A DNA stretch of 11,171 nt, taken from Chloroflexota bacterium (GTDB lineage Bacteria > Chloroflexota > Dehalococcoidia > SM23-28-2 > RBG-16-64-32). The notes under the pieces were generated by a model, which saw nothing but the letters and a program-made list of their open reading frames with translations, was not told the DNA's origin and searched no databases. Location: the NCBI GenBank assembly GCA_005880055.1, contig VBJS01000044.1:1-11171 (forward strand), written 5' to 3'. This document shows, piece by piece, positions 1 through 7,096 of this stretch. How positions within the stretch are numbered: position 1 is the stretch's first letter; the number at the start of each line of letters is the position of its first letter. The translations under genes and the position numbers were made by a program.

Positions 1-1290
1 GCAGCCGCCGCCCTGGTTGAAGTCCAGGTCTTTCCCCAGCGCGTCGATGTTCATCAGCGTCGTGAAAAGGTTCCCCGTTAGTTTGACCGGCCGCACCAGC
101 TCCGCGATCTTCCCGTTGCGAATCATGTACGCCTCGCCGGCGGAGAAGGTGAACATCTCCATGCTTGTCGTCCCGCCGTACCAGTTCTTGGCGTAGACGC
201 CTTCTTTTACGTCAGCGATTATCTCGTCGAAGCTCATTTCGCCGTTCTCGATGTACGTGTTCGTCATCCGCACGATCGGCGGGAAGCGGTAGTCCAGCGC
301 CCGCGCGTTTCCTGTCGGCTGCTCGCCCATCTTTGCCGCCGTCTCGCGAGAGTGCAGCCGCCCGACGAGGATGCCCTCGCGGATAAGGTCGGTCGTTCTC
401 GCCGGCACGCCCTCATCGTCGTACTTATAGCTGCCCCGCAGCCCAGGGACCGCCGCGCCGTCCAGGATATTGAGTTGCGGCCGTCCGAACTGCCGGCCGA
501 GCACCATCAGCTCCTTGAGCCGGTCGTTCTCGTAGATATGGTCCGACTCAGACAGGTGGCCGAAGGCCTCGTGGCAGAACACGCCGGCGAGCACCGGGTC
601 CAGCACGACCGGATAGGTCCCGCCCTTCGCATAGGGTGCGTTCAGAAGCTCTACTGCCCGCCTGCCGATCTCCTCCGCCGCTTCGTCCAACTGCTCGATG
701 TACGAGAAGTCGCCCAGCGAGCCGAGGCTCATGCTGGCCTGCTGCATGTCGCCGTTCCTACGCGCCGTTGCTGCAAGCCGCGACACGACATCGATCCGTT
801 CCTGTTCGATGTAGGAGCCCTCACTACTCGCGAAGACGGTGCGCTTGTGGCCGTCCCAGTAGGTGATGTTCGTGCTTGTCACACCCTCGACGGAGAGCAT
901 CGTATCGTTGTAGCGATCGAGGAGTTCTTTCTTTCTGGCCAGCGGGACCTCTCGCGGGTCTTTCAGCAGGTGAAGCGGCACGATATCCGCAACCGGCTCC
1001 ACCGCTGCCAACTCGCTGGAGGCCTGGCCCACGTGCCGGGCCCCGTCCACCGCTTCGGTCACGCGGTCGCGCAGCCCGGCAGGGTCATTGAAGCTAACGA
1101 AGCCCCAGCCGCCTTTGACCAGCGCCCTCACGTTTCCCCCGAAGCTGCGGCTGCGCCCTATCTCCTCGAGTTCTCGCCCCCGGTAGACCAGGCGGCTTGT
1201 CTCGGTGTCGTCCAGGCGCAGCTCCATATAGTCGGCAATATGCCCCTTCAGCGAATGCGCGATCTCTTCGCGGCTGATCGATTCGCTCAT
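1..1290 (-). CDS. tldD: TldD-family zinc metalloprotease, C-terminus cut off
   Basis: TldD with its partner TldE/PmbA forms a cytoplasmic zinc protease that degrades unfolded or modified peptides. In characterised systems it matures microcin B17 and helps degrade the CcdA antitoxin. The visible 430 residues start MSESISREEI and carry the family's HExxxH zinc motif, HEAFGH, at residues 240-245. The reading runs to a GGGC at residues 427-430. In TldD proteins a Cys in this glycine-rich segment is the third zinc ligand, so the window appears to end on that residue; only the last part of the protein is missing. The ATG overlaps the plsY stop as ATGA, so translation is coupled and tldD is the sixth gene of the run. 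TldE/PmbA may follow outside the window. Motif and family-wide similarity make the identification firm; the substrate is unknown. Confidence 0.93.
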   Translation of the reverse strand, partial: MSESISREEIAHSLKGHIADYMELRLDDTETSRLVYRGRELEEIGRSRSFGGNVRALVKGGWGFVSFNDPAGLRDRVTEAVDGARHVGQASSELAAVEPVADIVPLHLLKDPREVPLARKKELLDRYNDTMLSVEGVTSTNITYWDGHKRTVFASSEGSYIEQERIDVVSRLAATARRNGDMQQASMSLGSLGDFSYIEQLDEAAEEIGRRAVELLNAPYAKGGTYPVVLDPVLAGVFCHEAFGHLSESDHIYENDRLKELMVLGRQFGRPQLNILDGAAVPGLRGSYKYDDEGVPARTTDLIREGILVGRLHSRETAAKMGEQPTGNARALDYRFPPIVRMTNTYIENGEMSFDEIIADVKEGVYAKNWYGGTTSMEMFTFSAGEAYMIRNGKIAELVRPVKLTGNLFTTLMNIDALGKDLDFNQGGGC

Positions 1291-2003
1291 CGCGGCGTGA
1301 GCCTTGGACGCACCGGACGGTGGCCGGATGCTGCTGCCTCGGGCGCCTGCTGCCCTCCAGCTTCCGCCCCGGGTTCAGTGAGATCTTCCGGCTGCCCGAT
1401 CTTGGGCTCCGTCCCCCGAATGAGCCGCCCGATGTTCGGGATATGCGTCATTAGTACAAACAACGTGGCAAAGGCGCCGAAAATCGCCTTTGTGTAGGTG
1501 AAATCGCCGCCGACGTGGAATACCGCGAGGAGCAGGAATACAGCGGCCCCCAACGGGACCGTCACCATGGACATTACCGACATGTAGCGGAGCGTCAGGA
1601 CTATAAAGAGACCGACTGCGACGAGACCGACGAAGATAGGCATGCCGAGCGCCGCATAAACGCCGAAAGAGACGGCGACGCCGCGCCCGCCCCGGAACCC
1701 GATGTAGACCGGGTAATCGTGTCCAAGAACGGCGGCGATCCCCGAAGCGACCTGAAGATCATGCGTGTGAAAGAGGTACCAGGCTACGAGGACCGGGATA
1801 TAGCCCTTTAGCACGTCTGCCACCATCACGCCGACGAATGGACCGCGGCCGAGCACGCGCAGCACGTTGGTCGCGCCAATCACACCGCTTCCGTATTGCC
1901 GGATATCGATGCCGCGGAGGACCCGAGCCGTCAGGTAGCCCATCGGGATAGCGCCGATCAGGTATGAGGCGATGACGACAAAGGCTAGTTCGAGCGGGCT
2001 CAT
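1287..2003 (-). CDS. plsY: Glycerol-3-phosphate acyltransferase PlsY
   Basis: PlsY is an integral membrane enzyme that moves the acyl group from acyl-phosphate to glycerol-3-phosphate, the first step of phospholipid synthesis in bacteria that use the PlsX/PlsY route. The 238-residue product has several hydrophobic segments and the three family motifs: GSGVIGATNV at 38-47, GHDYPVYIGFRGGRG at 94-108, and HIPNIGRLIRGTEPKIG at 187-203. Position 41 of the first motif is Val where Asn is usual, and the second has GGRG where GGKG is usual. A polar, probably disordered tail of about 35 residues follows motif 3, making it longer than the common length of about 200. The ATG overlaps the der stop (ATGA), and the stop overlaps the tldD ATG, so it lies mid-operon. 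PlsX is not in the window. Confidence 0.95.
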   Translation of the reverse strand: MSPLELAFVVIASYLIGAIPMGYLTARVLRGIDIRQYGSGVIGATNVLRVLGRGPFVGVMVADVLKGYIPVLVAWYLFHTHDLQVASGIAAVLGHDYPVYIGFRGGRGVAVSFGVYAALGMPIFVGLVAVGLFIVLTLRYMSVMSMVTVPLGAAVFLLLAVFHVGGDFTYTKAIFGAFATLFVLMTHIPNIGRLIRGTEPKIGQPEDLTEPGAEAGGQQAPEAAASGHRPVRPRLTPR

Positions 2004-3355
2004 TCGTTCCTGCTCCGGAATATCAGTCTGATCGCTGTTCCCTCGAAGCCAAAACGCCGGCGGATCGCGTTCTCCAGGTAGCGACGGTAAGAGAAGTGTA
2101 TCAGGCTCGCGTCGTTAGTAAAGAAGACAAAAGTCGGCGGCCGGATTTCCGCCTGCGTCGCGAATTTGATCCGCACGACCCGCCTACCGGGTGAAGGCGG
2201 CGGGTGCGCCGCAACTGCCTCTCGCACTAGGCTATTTACCTCCGAGGTCGTAATGCGGGTCGACCTCGTCTCGCCGATCTCAGTTGTCAATTCGAGCAAG
2301 CCCTCAACGTTCAGCCCCGTCTTCGCAGAAACGAAGGCGAGCGGCGCCCAGGGCGTGAAGCGCAGCCGGCCCAGCACTCGTCTTGCGAACGACTCCCGAT
2401 TTTCCTCCGTGTCTTCGACAAGGTCCCACTTGTTTGCGGCGACGATCATCCCCTTGAAGGCGTCCGCCACGTAGCCGGCTATGTGCAGGTCCTGTGCGGC
2501 CACCTTCCCGGATGCGTCCAGCACCACGACCGCGATGTCGCAGCGATCAATCGCTTCGCGCGCCCGCATCACGCTGTACTTCTCCACGCCGCGCTCCACT
2601 TTGCCCGGGCGCCTGATGCCCGCCGTATCCACGAGCACCATTGCGCGGTCCTGGTACTGAAACGGAGTGTCCACTGCGTCGCGGGTCGTCCCCGCCTCGG
2701 CGCTCACGATCACCCGCTCCCGTCCCAGGACCGCGTTCACCAATGCCGACTTGCCCACGTTCGGCCGGCCGACAATAGCCAGGCGCAATGCATCCTCGGC
2801 GCTCTCTGCTCGGGATTCCGGCGTCAGATTGAGCAGGCGCTCCTGCAGCTCGCGGATACCGAGCCCGTGATAGGCGCTGATTGGAATCGGATCGCCGAAT
2901 CCGAGCTCGTGGAACTCCACGACGTGTTCCTCGCGGGCTGCGTTATCGGTCTTGTTAGCGACAAGCAGCACCGTCTTATCGCTGCGACGCAAGAGCGCCG
3001 CGATCTCCGCATCTGCGGCTGTCACGCCGGCAGCAGTGTCCACCATGAACAAAATCGCGTCGGCTTCGGCCATGGCCTCCCGAACCTGCTCCCGGATCAG
3101 CGCAGTGTACCCCTCGCCTCCCCGCGTCTCGAGGCCGCCGGTATCGATGACCGTGAACGCCCGGTCGCGCCATTCGGTCTCACCGTAAAGACGGTCGCGA
3201 GTGGTGCCGGGAATGTCTTCGACGATGGCGCGCCGGCCGCCGATCAGGCGGTTGAAGAGCGTGGACTTGCCGACGTTGGGACGCCCAACGATGGCCACCA
3301 CAGGCGCCCGCGTGGATACAGCAGGTATCGCCGCCCCAGGGCCTGAGGCCGACAC
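2000..3355 (-). CDS. der: Ribosome-assembly GTPase Der (EngA), double G domain
   Basis: Der is an essential GTPase that binds the 50S subunit during its late maturation. The 451-residue product has the diagnostic tandem layout. G domain 1 has GRPNVGKST at 24-32, DTGG at 71-74 and NKTD at 134-137. G domain 2 has GRPNVGKSA at 196-204, DTAG at 243-246, NKWD at 308-311 and SAK at 343-345. A KH-like C-terminal domain from about 365 to 445 ends IRLIFRSRNE. Length is normal for the family. The start is GTG, 2 bases after the cdaR stop, with GGGGAA about 9 bases upstream. No other start lies between it and the first P-loop except internal Val codons, so about 18 residues precede the GTPase fold. The product is certain; the exact start is probable. 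Confidence 0.97.
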   Translation of the reverse strand: MSASGPGAAIPAVSTRAPVVAIVGRPNVGKSTLFNRLIGGRRAIVEDIPGTTRDRLYGETEWRDRAFTVIDTGGLETRGGEGYTALIREQVREAMAEADAILFMVDTAAGVTAADAEIAALLRRSDKTVLLVANKTDNAAREEHVVEFHELGFGDPIPISAYHGLGIRELQERLLNLTPESRAESAEDALRLAIVGRPNVGKSALVNAVLGRERVIVSAEAGTTRDAVDTPFQYQDRAMVLVDTAGIRRPGKVERGVEKYSVMRAREAIDRCDIAVVVLDASGKVAAQDLHIAGYVADAFKGMIVAANKWDLVEDTEENRESFARRVLGRLRFTPWAPLAFVSAKTGLNVEGLLELTTEIGETRSTRITTSEVNSLVREAVAAHPPPSPGRRVVRIKFATQAEIRPPTFVFFTNDASLIHFSYRRYLENAIRRRFGFEGTAIRLIFRSRNE

Positions 3356-3357
3356 GA

Positions 3358-4638
3358 TTACAGATTCCCCAGCGAAACTTCGATCTGTTCCGGGGTTACG
3401 GTAACCCGCTGGGCGCTGATTCCCTGGGGGAGAGTGATCTTCACCTTCACCGTATGTGTGCCCTGGTCTTCTCCGCTCAAGTCTACGGTCGCCGAGATGT
3501 CGCTGCTCTTTAGCCGCAAGAGATCAGGCAGGGAGCCCGTTATCGCGACTTCGACGGAGGGGAGCGTGCCTTGTACCGCCAAACCGTCCCCGACTCCAAT
3601 AGCAGTAACCGGTACCCCGAAGTGGACCTCGCCGGTGCCTGGGTCAATCTTCACAGTCACTGTGACGTTGACGCCACCAATCACGCTTATGTCCACGCCT
3701 TCCGGGAGGTCCAGCGAGACTCCCTTTACGACGTCGTCCTTTTCGCCATCTATGTTCACAGGTTTTGTGGGGATTGACTTGATCTCCTCAATGAACTGCC
3801 GTGGTCCGGATACGGTCACCGTCGCGGGCTCCACGCTCTCGCCGACGATGCTGTATCCCCGCTCTGGAGCGCCCGTGATGACAGGACTGACAACGACGGG
3901 CCGGCTGAATACGATCTGCTCGATCTTGATTTCGACATTCGTGAGGGCCGGCTCGAGCTTGACTCTCTCTACGAGAGTCCCGTTCTCGTCGCGAGGTTCT
4001 AATCGCACCGCCTGGCTGATTGAATCAGTACGGCCAGTGACATCTATGGAGCCCACGGCCTGCTTGACCGCATCCACGCTCTCGCGGGCACCGGAGACCA
4101 CGGTCGTCGTCTCCTTCGGTTTTGGGTCGCCCATTGTGAAACCCGACGGCGGGTCGCCTCCCACCTGGACCACGACCGGCACTTTCTTGCTGGTGAGCAA
4201 TGCAAGCTCTACGTCGATTTTGTCCGGAAACACACCCGTCACGCGTAGGCTGCCGCGTGTCGTAAGCGCCCTCACCTGGACCGGCAGCTGAAAGCGCCCC
4301 ACGGTCAGATTCTCCAAGTTGACTGTCGCCTCGAAATCCGACTTTGTCAGGCTTTCGAAAGTCACATCTTCCACGCGCACCTGAACTCGCACGGGAGCCA
4401 GATCGCCCTTGACAACGACATCTGATGGAACATTGACCGCTTCTACCGGAATATCCTGGTTGACGCGCCGCTCTCCCACGGGATTTTCCGCGTCACTCAC
4501 GAATATCCAGAGTCCGAAAGCGAGCACGATAGACACAACGGCCAGCCCCGTATTCTGCCGCAACGACCGGTAAGCCGGCCGGACCAAGGCGGAGACGACG
4601 GCCCCGGCCTCTCGCAGGAAGATTTGAACTCGTTCCAT
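3358..4638 (-). CDS. cdaR: CdaR-type YbbR-domain membrane protein, regulator of CdaA
   Basis: CdaR proteins are anchored by one N-terminal helix with YbbR repeats outside the cell membrane. In Firmicutes they bind the diadenylate cyclase CdaA and tune c-di-AMP output. This 426-residue product has a short cytoplasmic lead, one hydrophobic segment at about 31-48, then four beta-rich YbbR-like repeats at roughly 62-148, 152-238, 244-330 and 336-423. Each opens with a strand of the type 'PVxVxV' or 'PVxAxG' and closes with a 'VxVxL' strand. No catalytic motif is seen, as expected. It starts at an ATG 6 bases after the cdaA stop with no good Shine-Dalgarno site, so coupled translation is likely. 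The repeat architecture and the cdaA neighbour support the call; direction of regulation (activation or inhibition) cannot be told from sequence. Confidence 0.9.
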   Translation of the reverse strand: MERVQIFLREAGAVVSALVRPAYRSLRQNTGLAVVSIVLAFGLWIFVSDAENPVGERRVNQDIPVEAVNVPSDVVVKGDLAPVRVQVRVEDVTFESLTKSDFEATVNLENLTVGRFQLPVQVRALTTRGSLRVTGVFPDKIDVELALLTSKKVPVVVQVGGDPPSGFTMGDPKPKETTTVVSGARESVDAVKQAVGSIDVTGRTDSISQAVRLEPRDENGTLVERVKLEPALTNVEIKIEQIVFSRPVVVSPVITGAPERGYSIVGESVEPATVTVSGPRQFIEEIKSIPTKPVNIDGEKDDVVKGVSLDLPEGVDISVIGGVNVTVTVKIDPGTGEVHFGVPVTAIGVGDGLAVQGTLPSVEVAITGSLPDLLRLKSSDISATVDLSGEDQGTHTVKVKITLPQGISAQRVTVTPEQIEVSLGNL

Positions 4639-4644
4639 TGGGCT

Positions 4645-5466
4645 TTACCGGCTAAGGCGAGGCAGGCGCCTTCCTGCGGGGCGGTCCATCTCCAGAGAGG
4701 GCAGCAGCAGACTGCGGAGGATGCCCCTAACGCGAGGGCCGTCCAAATTGGAGATGATGCGCCCGTTCGCCGCGATCGACACCTGCCCGGTCTCTTCGGA
4801 AACAACGACTGCAACCGCATCGGTGCGCTCGGTGACGCCCAGCGCCGCGCGGTGCCTGGTGCCGTGGAAACCGGCGTCAATCCTGTCGGAAAGAGGCAAC
4901 GTGCAGCTCGCCGCGACTACGCGGTCCTCCCGGACGATCACGGCCCCATCGTGTAATGCCGAGTTCGGGTAGAAGATACTCTTGATTAGCTGCACAGAAA
5001 CGGCGGCGTCGAGCTTCACTCCCGCTTCCAGGTACTCTTCCAGTCCCGTCTCTCGCTCCACGACGATGATCGCGCCGTGTTGCTTCTCAGCGAGTTGCAC
5101 CGAGGAATCGGCGATCGTATCGACCACGCCTTCGAACAGGGCCCGGCCCGGCCAGGGCCAGCGGCTCGTCCGCCCCACCCGCTCGAGGAAACGTCGTATC
5201 TCGCTCTGAAAGACGATCGGTATCGCGATGAGCAGCGCCGGGAAGGAGTTGCGGAGCAGCCAGTCGAGCACCGTGAGGTTCAAAAGCTGCGCCAGGATCA
5301 CAGCCGCGACGACCACGATCATGATGCCGCGCAGCAGCGACATAGCCGTTGTGCCGCGCAGCAGCAGCAGCCCCAGGTAGATGAGCACGGCGATGCTCAT
5401 GAGATCGATGAAGCTCGACGCGTCGAAGCGGTCAAGCGACCTGCTGATCGTGTCCCAGACGGCCAC
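4645..5466 (-). CDS. cdaA: Membrane diadenylate cyclase CdaA (c-di-AMP synthase)
   Basis: CdaA condenses two ATP into c-di-AMP, a messenger that controls potassium and osmolyte transport and cell-wall balance. The 273-residue product has three hydrophobic segments within about residues 17-86, then a DisA_N-type cyclase domain. That domain carries the catalytic DGA motif at 173-175 (in LHDGAVI) and the RHR motif at 204-206 (in GTRHRAALG), both intact, followed by the family's TERTDA and VSEETG segments. Length matches CdaA (about 270) rather than DisA, which has extra DNA-binding domains. The start is GTG, 3 bases after the argF stop, with GAGGAG 6 bases upstream inside the argF end. It is followed by cdaR, the usual partner; the usual third gene glmM is not here. 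The product is secure. Confidence 0.97.
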   Translation of the reverse strand: MAVWDTISRSLDRFDASSFIDLMSIAVLIYLGLLLLRGTTAMSLLRGIMIVVVAAVILAQLLNLTVLDWLLRNSFPALLIAIPIVFQSEIRRFLERVGRTSRWPWPGRALFEGVVDTIADSSVQLAEKQHGAIIVVERETGLEEYLEAGVKLDAAVSVQLIKSIFYPNSALHDGAVIVREDRVVAASCTLPLSDRIDAGFHGTRHRAALGVTERTDAVAVVVSEETGQVSIAANGRIISNLDGPRVRGILRSLLLPSLEMDRPAGRRLPRLSR

Positions 5467-5469
5467 TGC

Positions 5470-6390
5470 TTACTCCTCGCTGCCCAGCAGCAGCGTCAGC
5501 AGTGCTTTCTGGGCGTGCAGACGGTTCTCCGCCTGGTCAAAGACGGCGGATTGCGGACCATCCATGACTTCGTCCGTCACCTCTTCGCCCCGGTGGGCGG
5601 GCAGGTCGTGCATGAAGATTGCGTTCGGCGAGGCGTACGCCATCATCCCCGGATCGACGGTATAGCCGGCGAAGTCTTCCCGGCGGACCGTCGCTTCGCG
5701 CTCGTTGCCCATGCTGGCCCAAACATCTGTGTAGACGACGTCTGCCCCGGCCACTGCCTCCTCCGGCTCATGCAGTTGCCTGACGCTACCCCCCGATGAC
5801 GCAGCGAGCGCCTGCGCTCTGCGCAGCACGTCGTCGCTTAGCTCGTAACCGGAAGGGGATGCGACACGCAGGTGCATCCCGGTAATGCCGGCGGCGAGCG
5901 CGAGTGAATTGGCCACGTTGTTGCCGTCGCCAATGAACGCCAGCGAGGCGCCGGCGAGCCTGCCCTTCTTCTCCCGTACTGTCAGCAGATCGGCGAGCGC
6001 CTGGCACGGGTGCTCTCCATCCGAAAGCGCGTTGATGACGGGCACGTCTGCCCAGCGAGCCAATTCCTCCACGGTTTCCGTCTTGAAGGTACGGGCGGCA
6101 ATGCAATCCACGTACCGGCTCAGCACGCGGGCCACATCTGCGGGGGTTTCCCGCTCGCCTAGGCCAACTTCAGGCGGCGACAGATAGATGCAGTCACCGC
6201 CAAGGTGCTTTATCGCCACATGAAAGGAAACGCGGGTGCGCAGGGAAGGTTTCTCGAATACCAGCGCCAGGGTTTTTCCAGCCAGAAGCGGCTGAGGCCG
6301 GGCGTCCTTTAGGCCCATCGCAGTCGTCAGCACGTGGTCTATCTCAGATGCCGATAGATCGGCGATGGAAAGGAAATCGCGACCCTGCAC
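5470..6390 (-). CDS. argF: Ornithine carbamoyltransferase
   Basis: This enzyme joins carbamoyl phosphate and ornithine to give citrulline in arginine synthesis. With the start at 6390 it has 306 residues, normal for the family. The carbamoyl-phosphate site is FEKPSLRTR at 45-53 (SLRTR where STRTR is classic) and HPCQ at 127-130. The ornithine site has DVWASMG at 222-228, whose SMG loop marks ornithine rather than aspartate as the amine. The later motif is HDLPAHRGEE at 261-270: Asp262 replaces the Cys of the usual HCLP. The C-terminal ENRLHAQKALL at 288-298 is typical. An upstream GTG at 6423 is in frame but overlaps the -10 box; GTG at 6390 has GGAGGT 6 bases ahead and gives the family-like start QGRDFLSIADLS. 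It is the first gene of the operon. The biosynthetic direction is an inference; argF and the catabolic arcB share this fold. Confidence 0.95.
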   Translation of the reverse strand: MQGRDFLSIADLSASEIDHVLTTAMGLKDARPQPLLAGKTLALVFEKPSLRTRVSFHVAIKHLGGDCIYLSPPEVGLGERETPADVARVLSRYVDCIAARTFKTETVEELARWADVPVINALSDGEHPCQALADLLTVREKKGRLAGASLAFIGDGNNVANSLALAAGITGMHLRVASPSGYELSDDVLRRAQALAASSGGSVRQLHEPEEAVAGADVVYTDVWASMGNEREATVRREDFAGYTVDPGMMAYASPNAIFMHDLPAHRGEEVTDEVMDGPQSAVFDQAENRLHAQKALLTLLLGSEE

Positions 6391-6396
6391 GCTAGC

Positions 6397-6402
6397 ACCT
6401 CC
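6397..6402 (-). promoter_or_regulatory. Ribosome binding site of argF
   Basis: Read on the minus strand this is GGAGGT, a near-perfect Shine-Dalgarno sequence 6 bases before the GTG at 6390. It decides between the two in-frame GTG starts at 6423 and 6390 in favour of the shorter protein. Confidence 0.85.
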
Positions 6403-6413
6403 GGGGTGAGACC

Positions 6414-6422
6414 AGTATAGCA
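6414..6422 (-). promoter_or_regulatory. Extended -10 promoter of the argF-cdaA-cdaR-der-plsY-tldD run
   Basis: On the minus strand the bases read TGCTATACT, an extended -10 (TGn followed by TATACT). No acceptable -35 lies 16-18 bases upstream, as is common for extended -10 promoters. The start of transcription would fall near 6407, giving a leader of about 17 bases that just contains the GGAGGT site. The same 11 bases (GGTGCTATACT) precede rph. Predicted from sequence only. Confidence 0.65.
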
Positions 6423-6434
6423 CCGGGCTCTACG

Positions 6435-6446
6435 CGCCGGACGGCG
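6435..6446. promoter_or_regulatory. GC-rich palindrome over the -35 position of the argF promoter
   Basis: The bases CGCCGGACGGCG form an inverted repeat with 5-base arms and a 2-base centre. It covers the place where a -35 box would sit for the argF promoter, so it could be an operator or activator site. It does not look like an ArgR box, which is AT-rich. Short GC palindromes also arise by chance at this base composition. Confidence 0.25.
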
Positions 6447-6478
6447 AAAATGAAGAGCGCTCCGCTGCCGCACGCACC

Positions 6479-6508
6479 TTGACCGCTTCCCTCCCTCGCG
6501 TATATATT
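6479..6508 (+). promoter_or_regulatory. Sigma70-type promoter of comEA-comEC-lipoprotein
   Basis: A TTGACC -35 at 6479-6484 is followed after 18 bases by TATATT (6503-6508), or after 16 bases by TATATA (6501-6506). The AT-rich TATATATT stands out in GC-rich sequence. Transcription would start near 6515, leaving a leader of about 26 bases with a good Shine-Dalgarno site. It faces away from the argF promoter in the same spacer. Confidence 0.7.
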
Positions 6509-6529
6509 GGCCGCCAAAACCGCCCCCTT

Positions 6530-6535
6530 AAGGAG
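6530..6535 (+). promoter_or_regulatory. Ribosome binding site selecting the TTG start of comEA
   Basis: AAGGAG lies 5 bases before the TTG at 6541 but 14 bases before the ATG at 6550, so the TTG is the better start. Confidence 0.75.
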
Positions 6536-6540
6536 CGCGC

Positions 6541-7095
6541 TTGGCGGACATGATCGAGCGTTACCGCTGGCTTTTCGTTGGGCTCCTCGCCCTGCCCCTC
6601 GCCGGCGCTCTCGTCTACCTACTCAGCGAGCGCTTTGACGATCCGCCGCCGCTGCAGATAACCCAGTCAAATGTTCAGTTAGGCGAGATCAGGGTGTACG
6701 TGGCCGGGGCTGTAGTGCACCCCGGCGTCTACCCGATTGGCGAGGACAAGCGATGGATCGATGCGATCCAGGCCGCCGGCGGACCGGCGCCCGACGCCAA
6801 CCTGGAGAGCGTCAACCTCGCGCGGCGGATTCACGACGAGGACCAGATCATCGTGCCGCGGGTGGGAGGGACGGCGGCAGCCGCCGCTGCGCAGGGCCCG
6901 CTGGTCGACATCAACGCCGCGGGTCAGGAGCAGCTGATCGAACTGCCCGGCATCGGCGAGGTGCGTGCCCAGAAGATCATCGATTCGCGAACGAAGGACG
7001 GCCGCTTCGGCTCCATCGATGACCTGCTCAGCAGAGAGCTGATCCCGCAGTCCGTCTTCGACGATATCTCACCGCTCATAACCGCCGGCCAGTAG
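6541..7095 (+). CDS. comEA: Competence DNA receptor ComEA (SLBB and helix-hairpin-helix)
   Basis: ComEA is the membrane-anchored double-stranded DNA receptor of natural transformation; it passes DNA to the ComEC channel. The 184-residue product has a short cytoplasmic lead, one membrane segment at about 10-28, then an SLBB domain at about 49-107 (IRVYVAGAVVHPGVYPI near its start). An Ala/Gly linker at 108-119 leads to a tandem helix-hairpin-helix domain at about 120-183, with LVDINAA at its start and the hairpin LPGIGEVRAQKI at 135-146. This order is the ComEA standard. The start is TTG with AAGGAG 5 bases upstream; the ATG three codons later is the alternative and would change little. It ends 1 base before comEC. 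The pair gives strong mutual support. Confidence 0.95.
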   Translation: MADMIERYRWLFVGLLALPLAGALVYLLSERFDDPPPLQITQSNVQLGEIRVYVAGAVVHPGVYPIGEDKRWIDAIQAAGGPAPDANLESVNLARRIHDEDQIIVPRVGGTAAAAAAQGPLVDINAAGQEQLIELPGIGEVRAQKIIDSRTKDGRFGSIDDLLSRELIPQSVFDDISPLITAGQ

Positions 7096-7096
7096 G

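Noticed and set aside
352..1497. Long plus-strand open frame (381 codons) across tldD and the plsY end
   Set aside because: It is antisense to tldD, whose reading matches a known family with its zinc motif; the frame has no recognisable domain and is typical of GC-rich shadow frames.
2483..3346. Plus-strand open frame of 287 codons opposite der
   Set aside because: Antisense to an intact double-GTPase gene; the product is His/Arg/Ala-rich with no domain.
6391..6423. Longer argF starting at the GTG at 6423
   Set aside because: That codon overlaps the extended -10 box, so it would not be transcribed from it; the GTG at 6390 has a strong Shine-Dalgarno site and family-like N-terminus.
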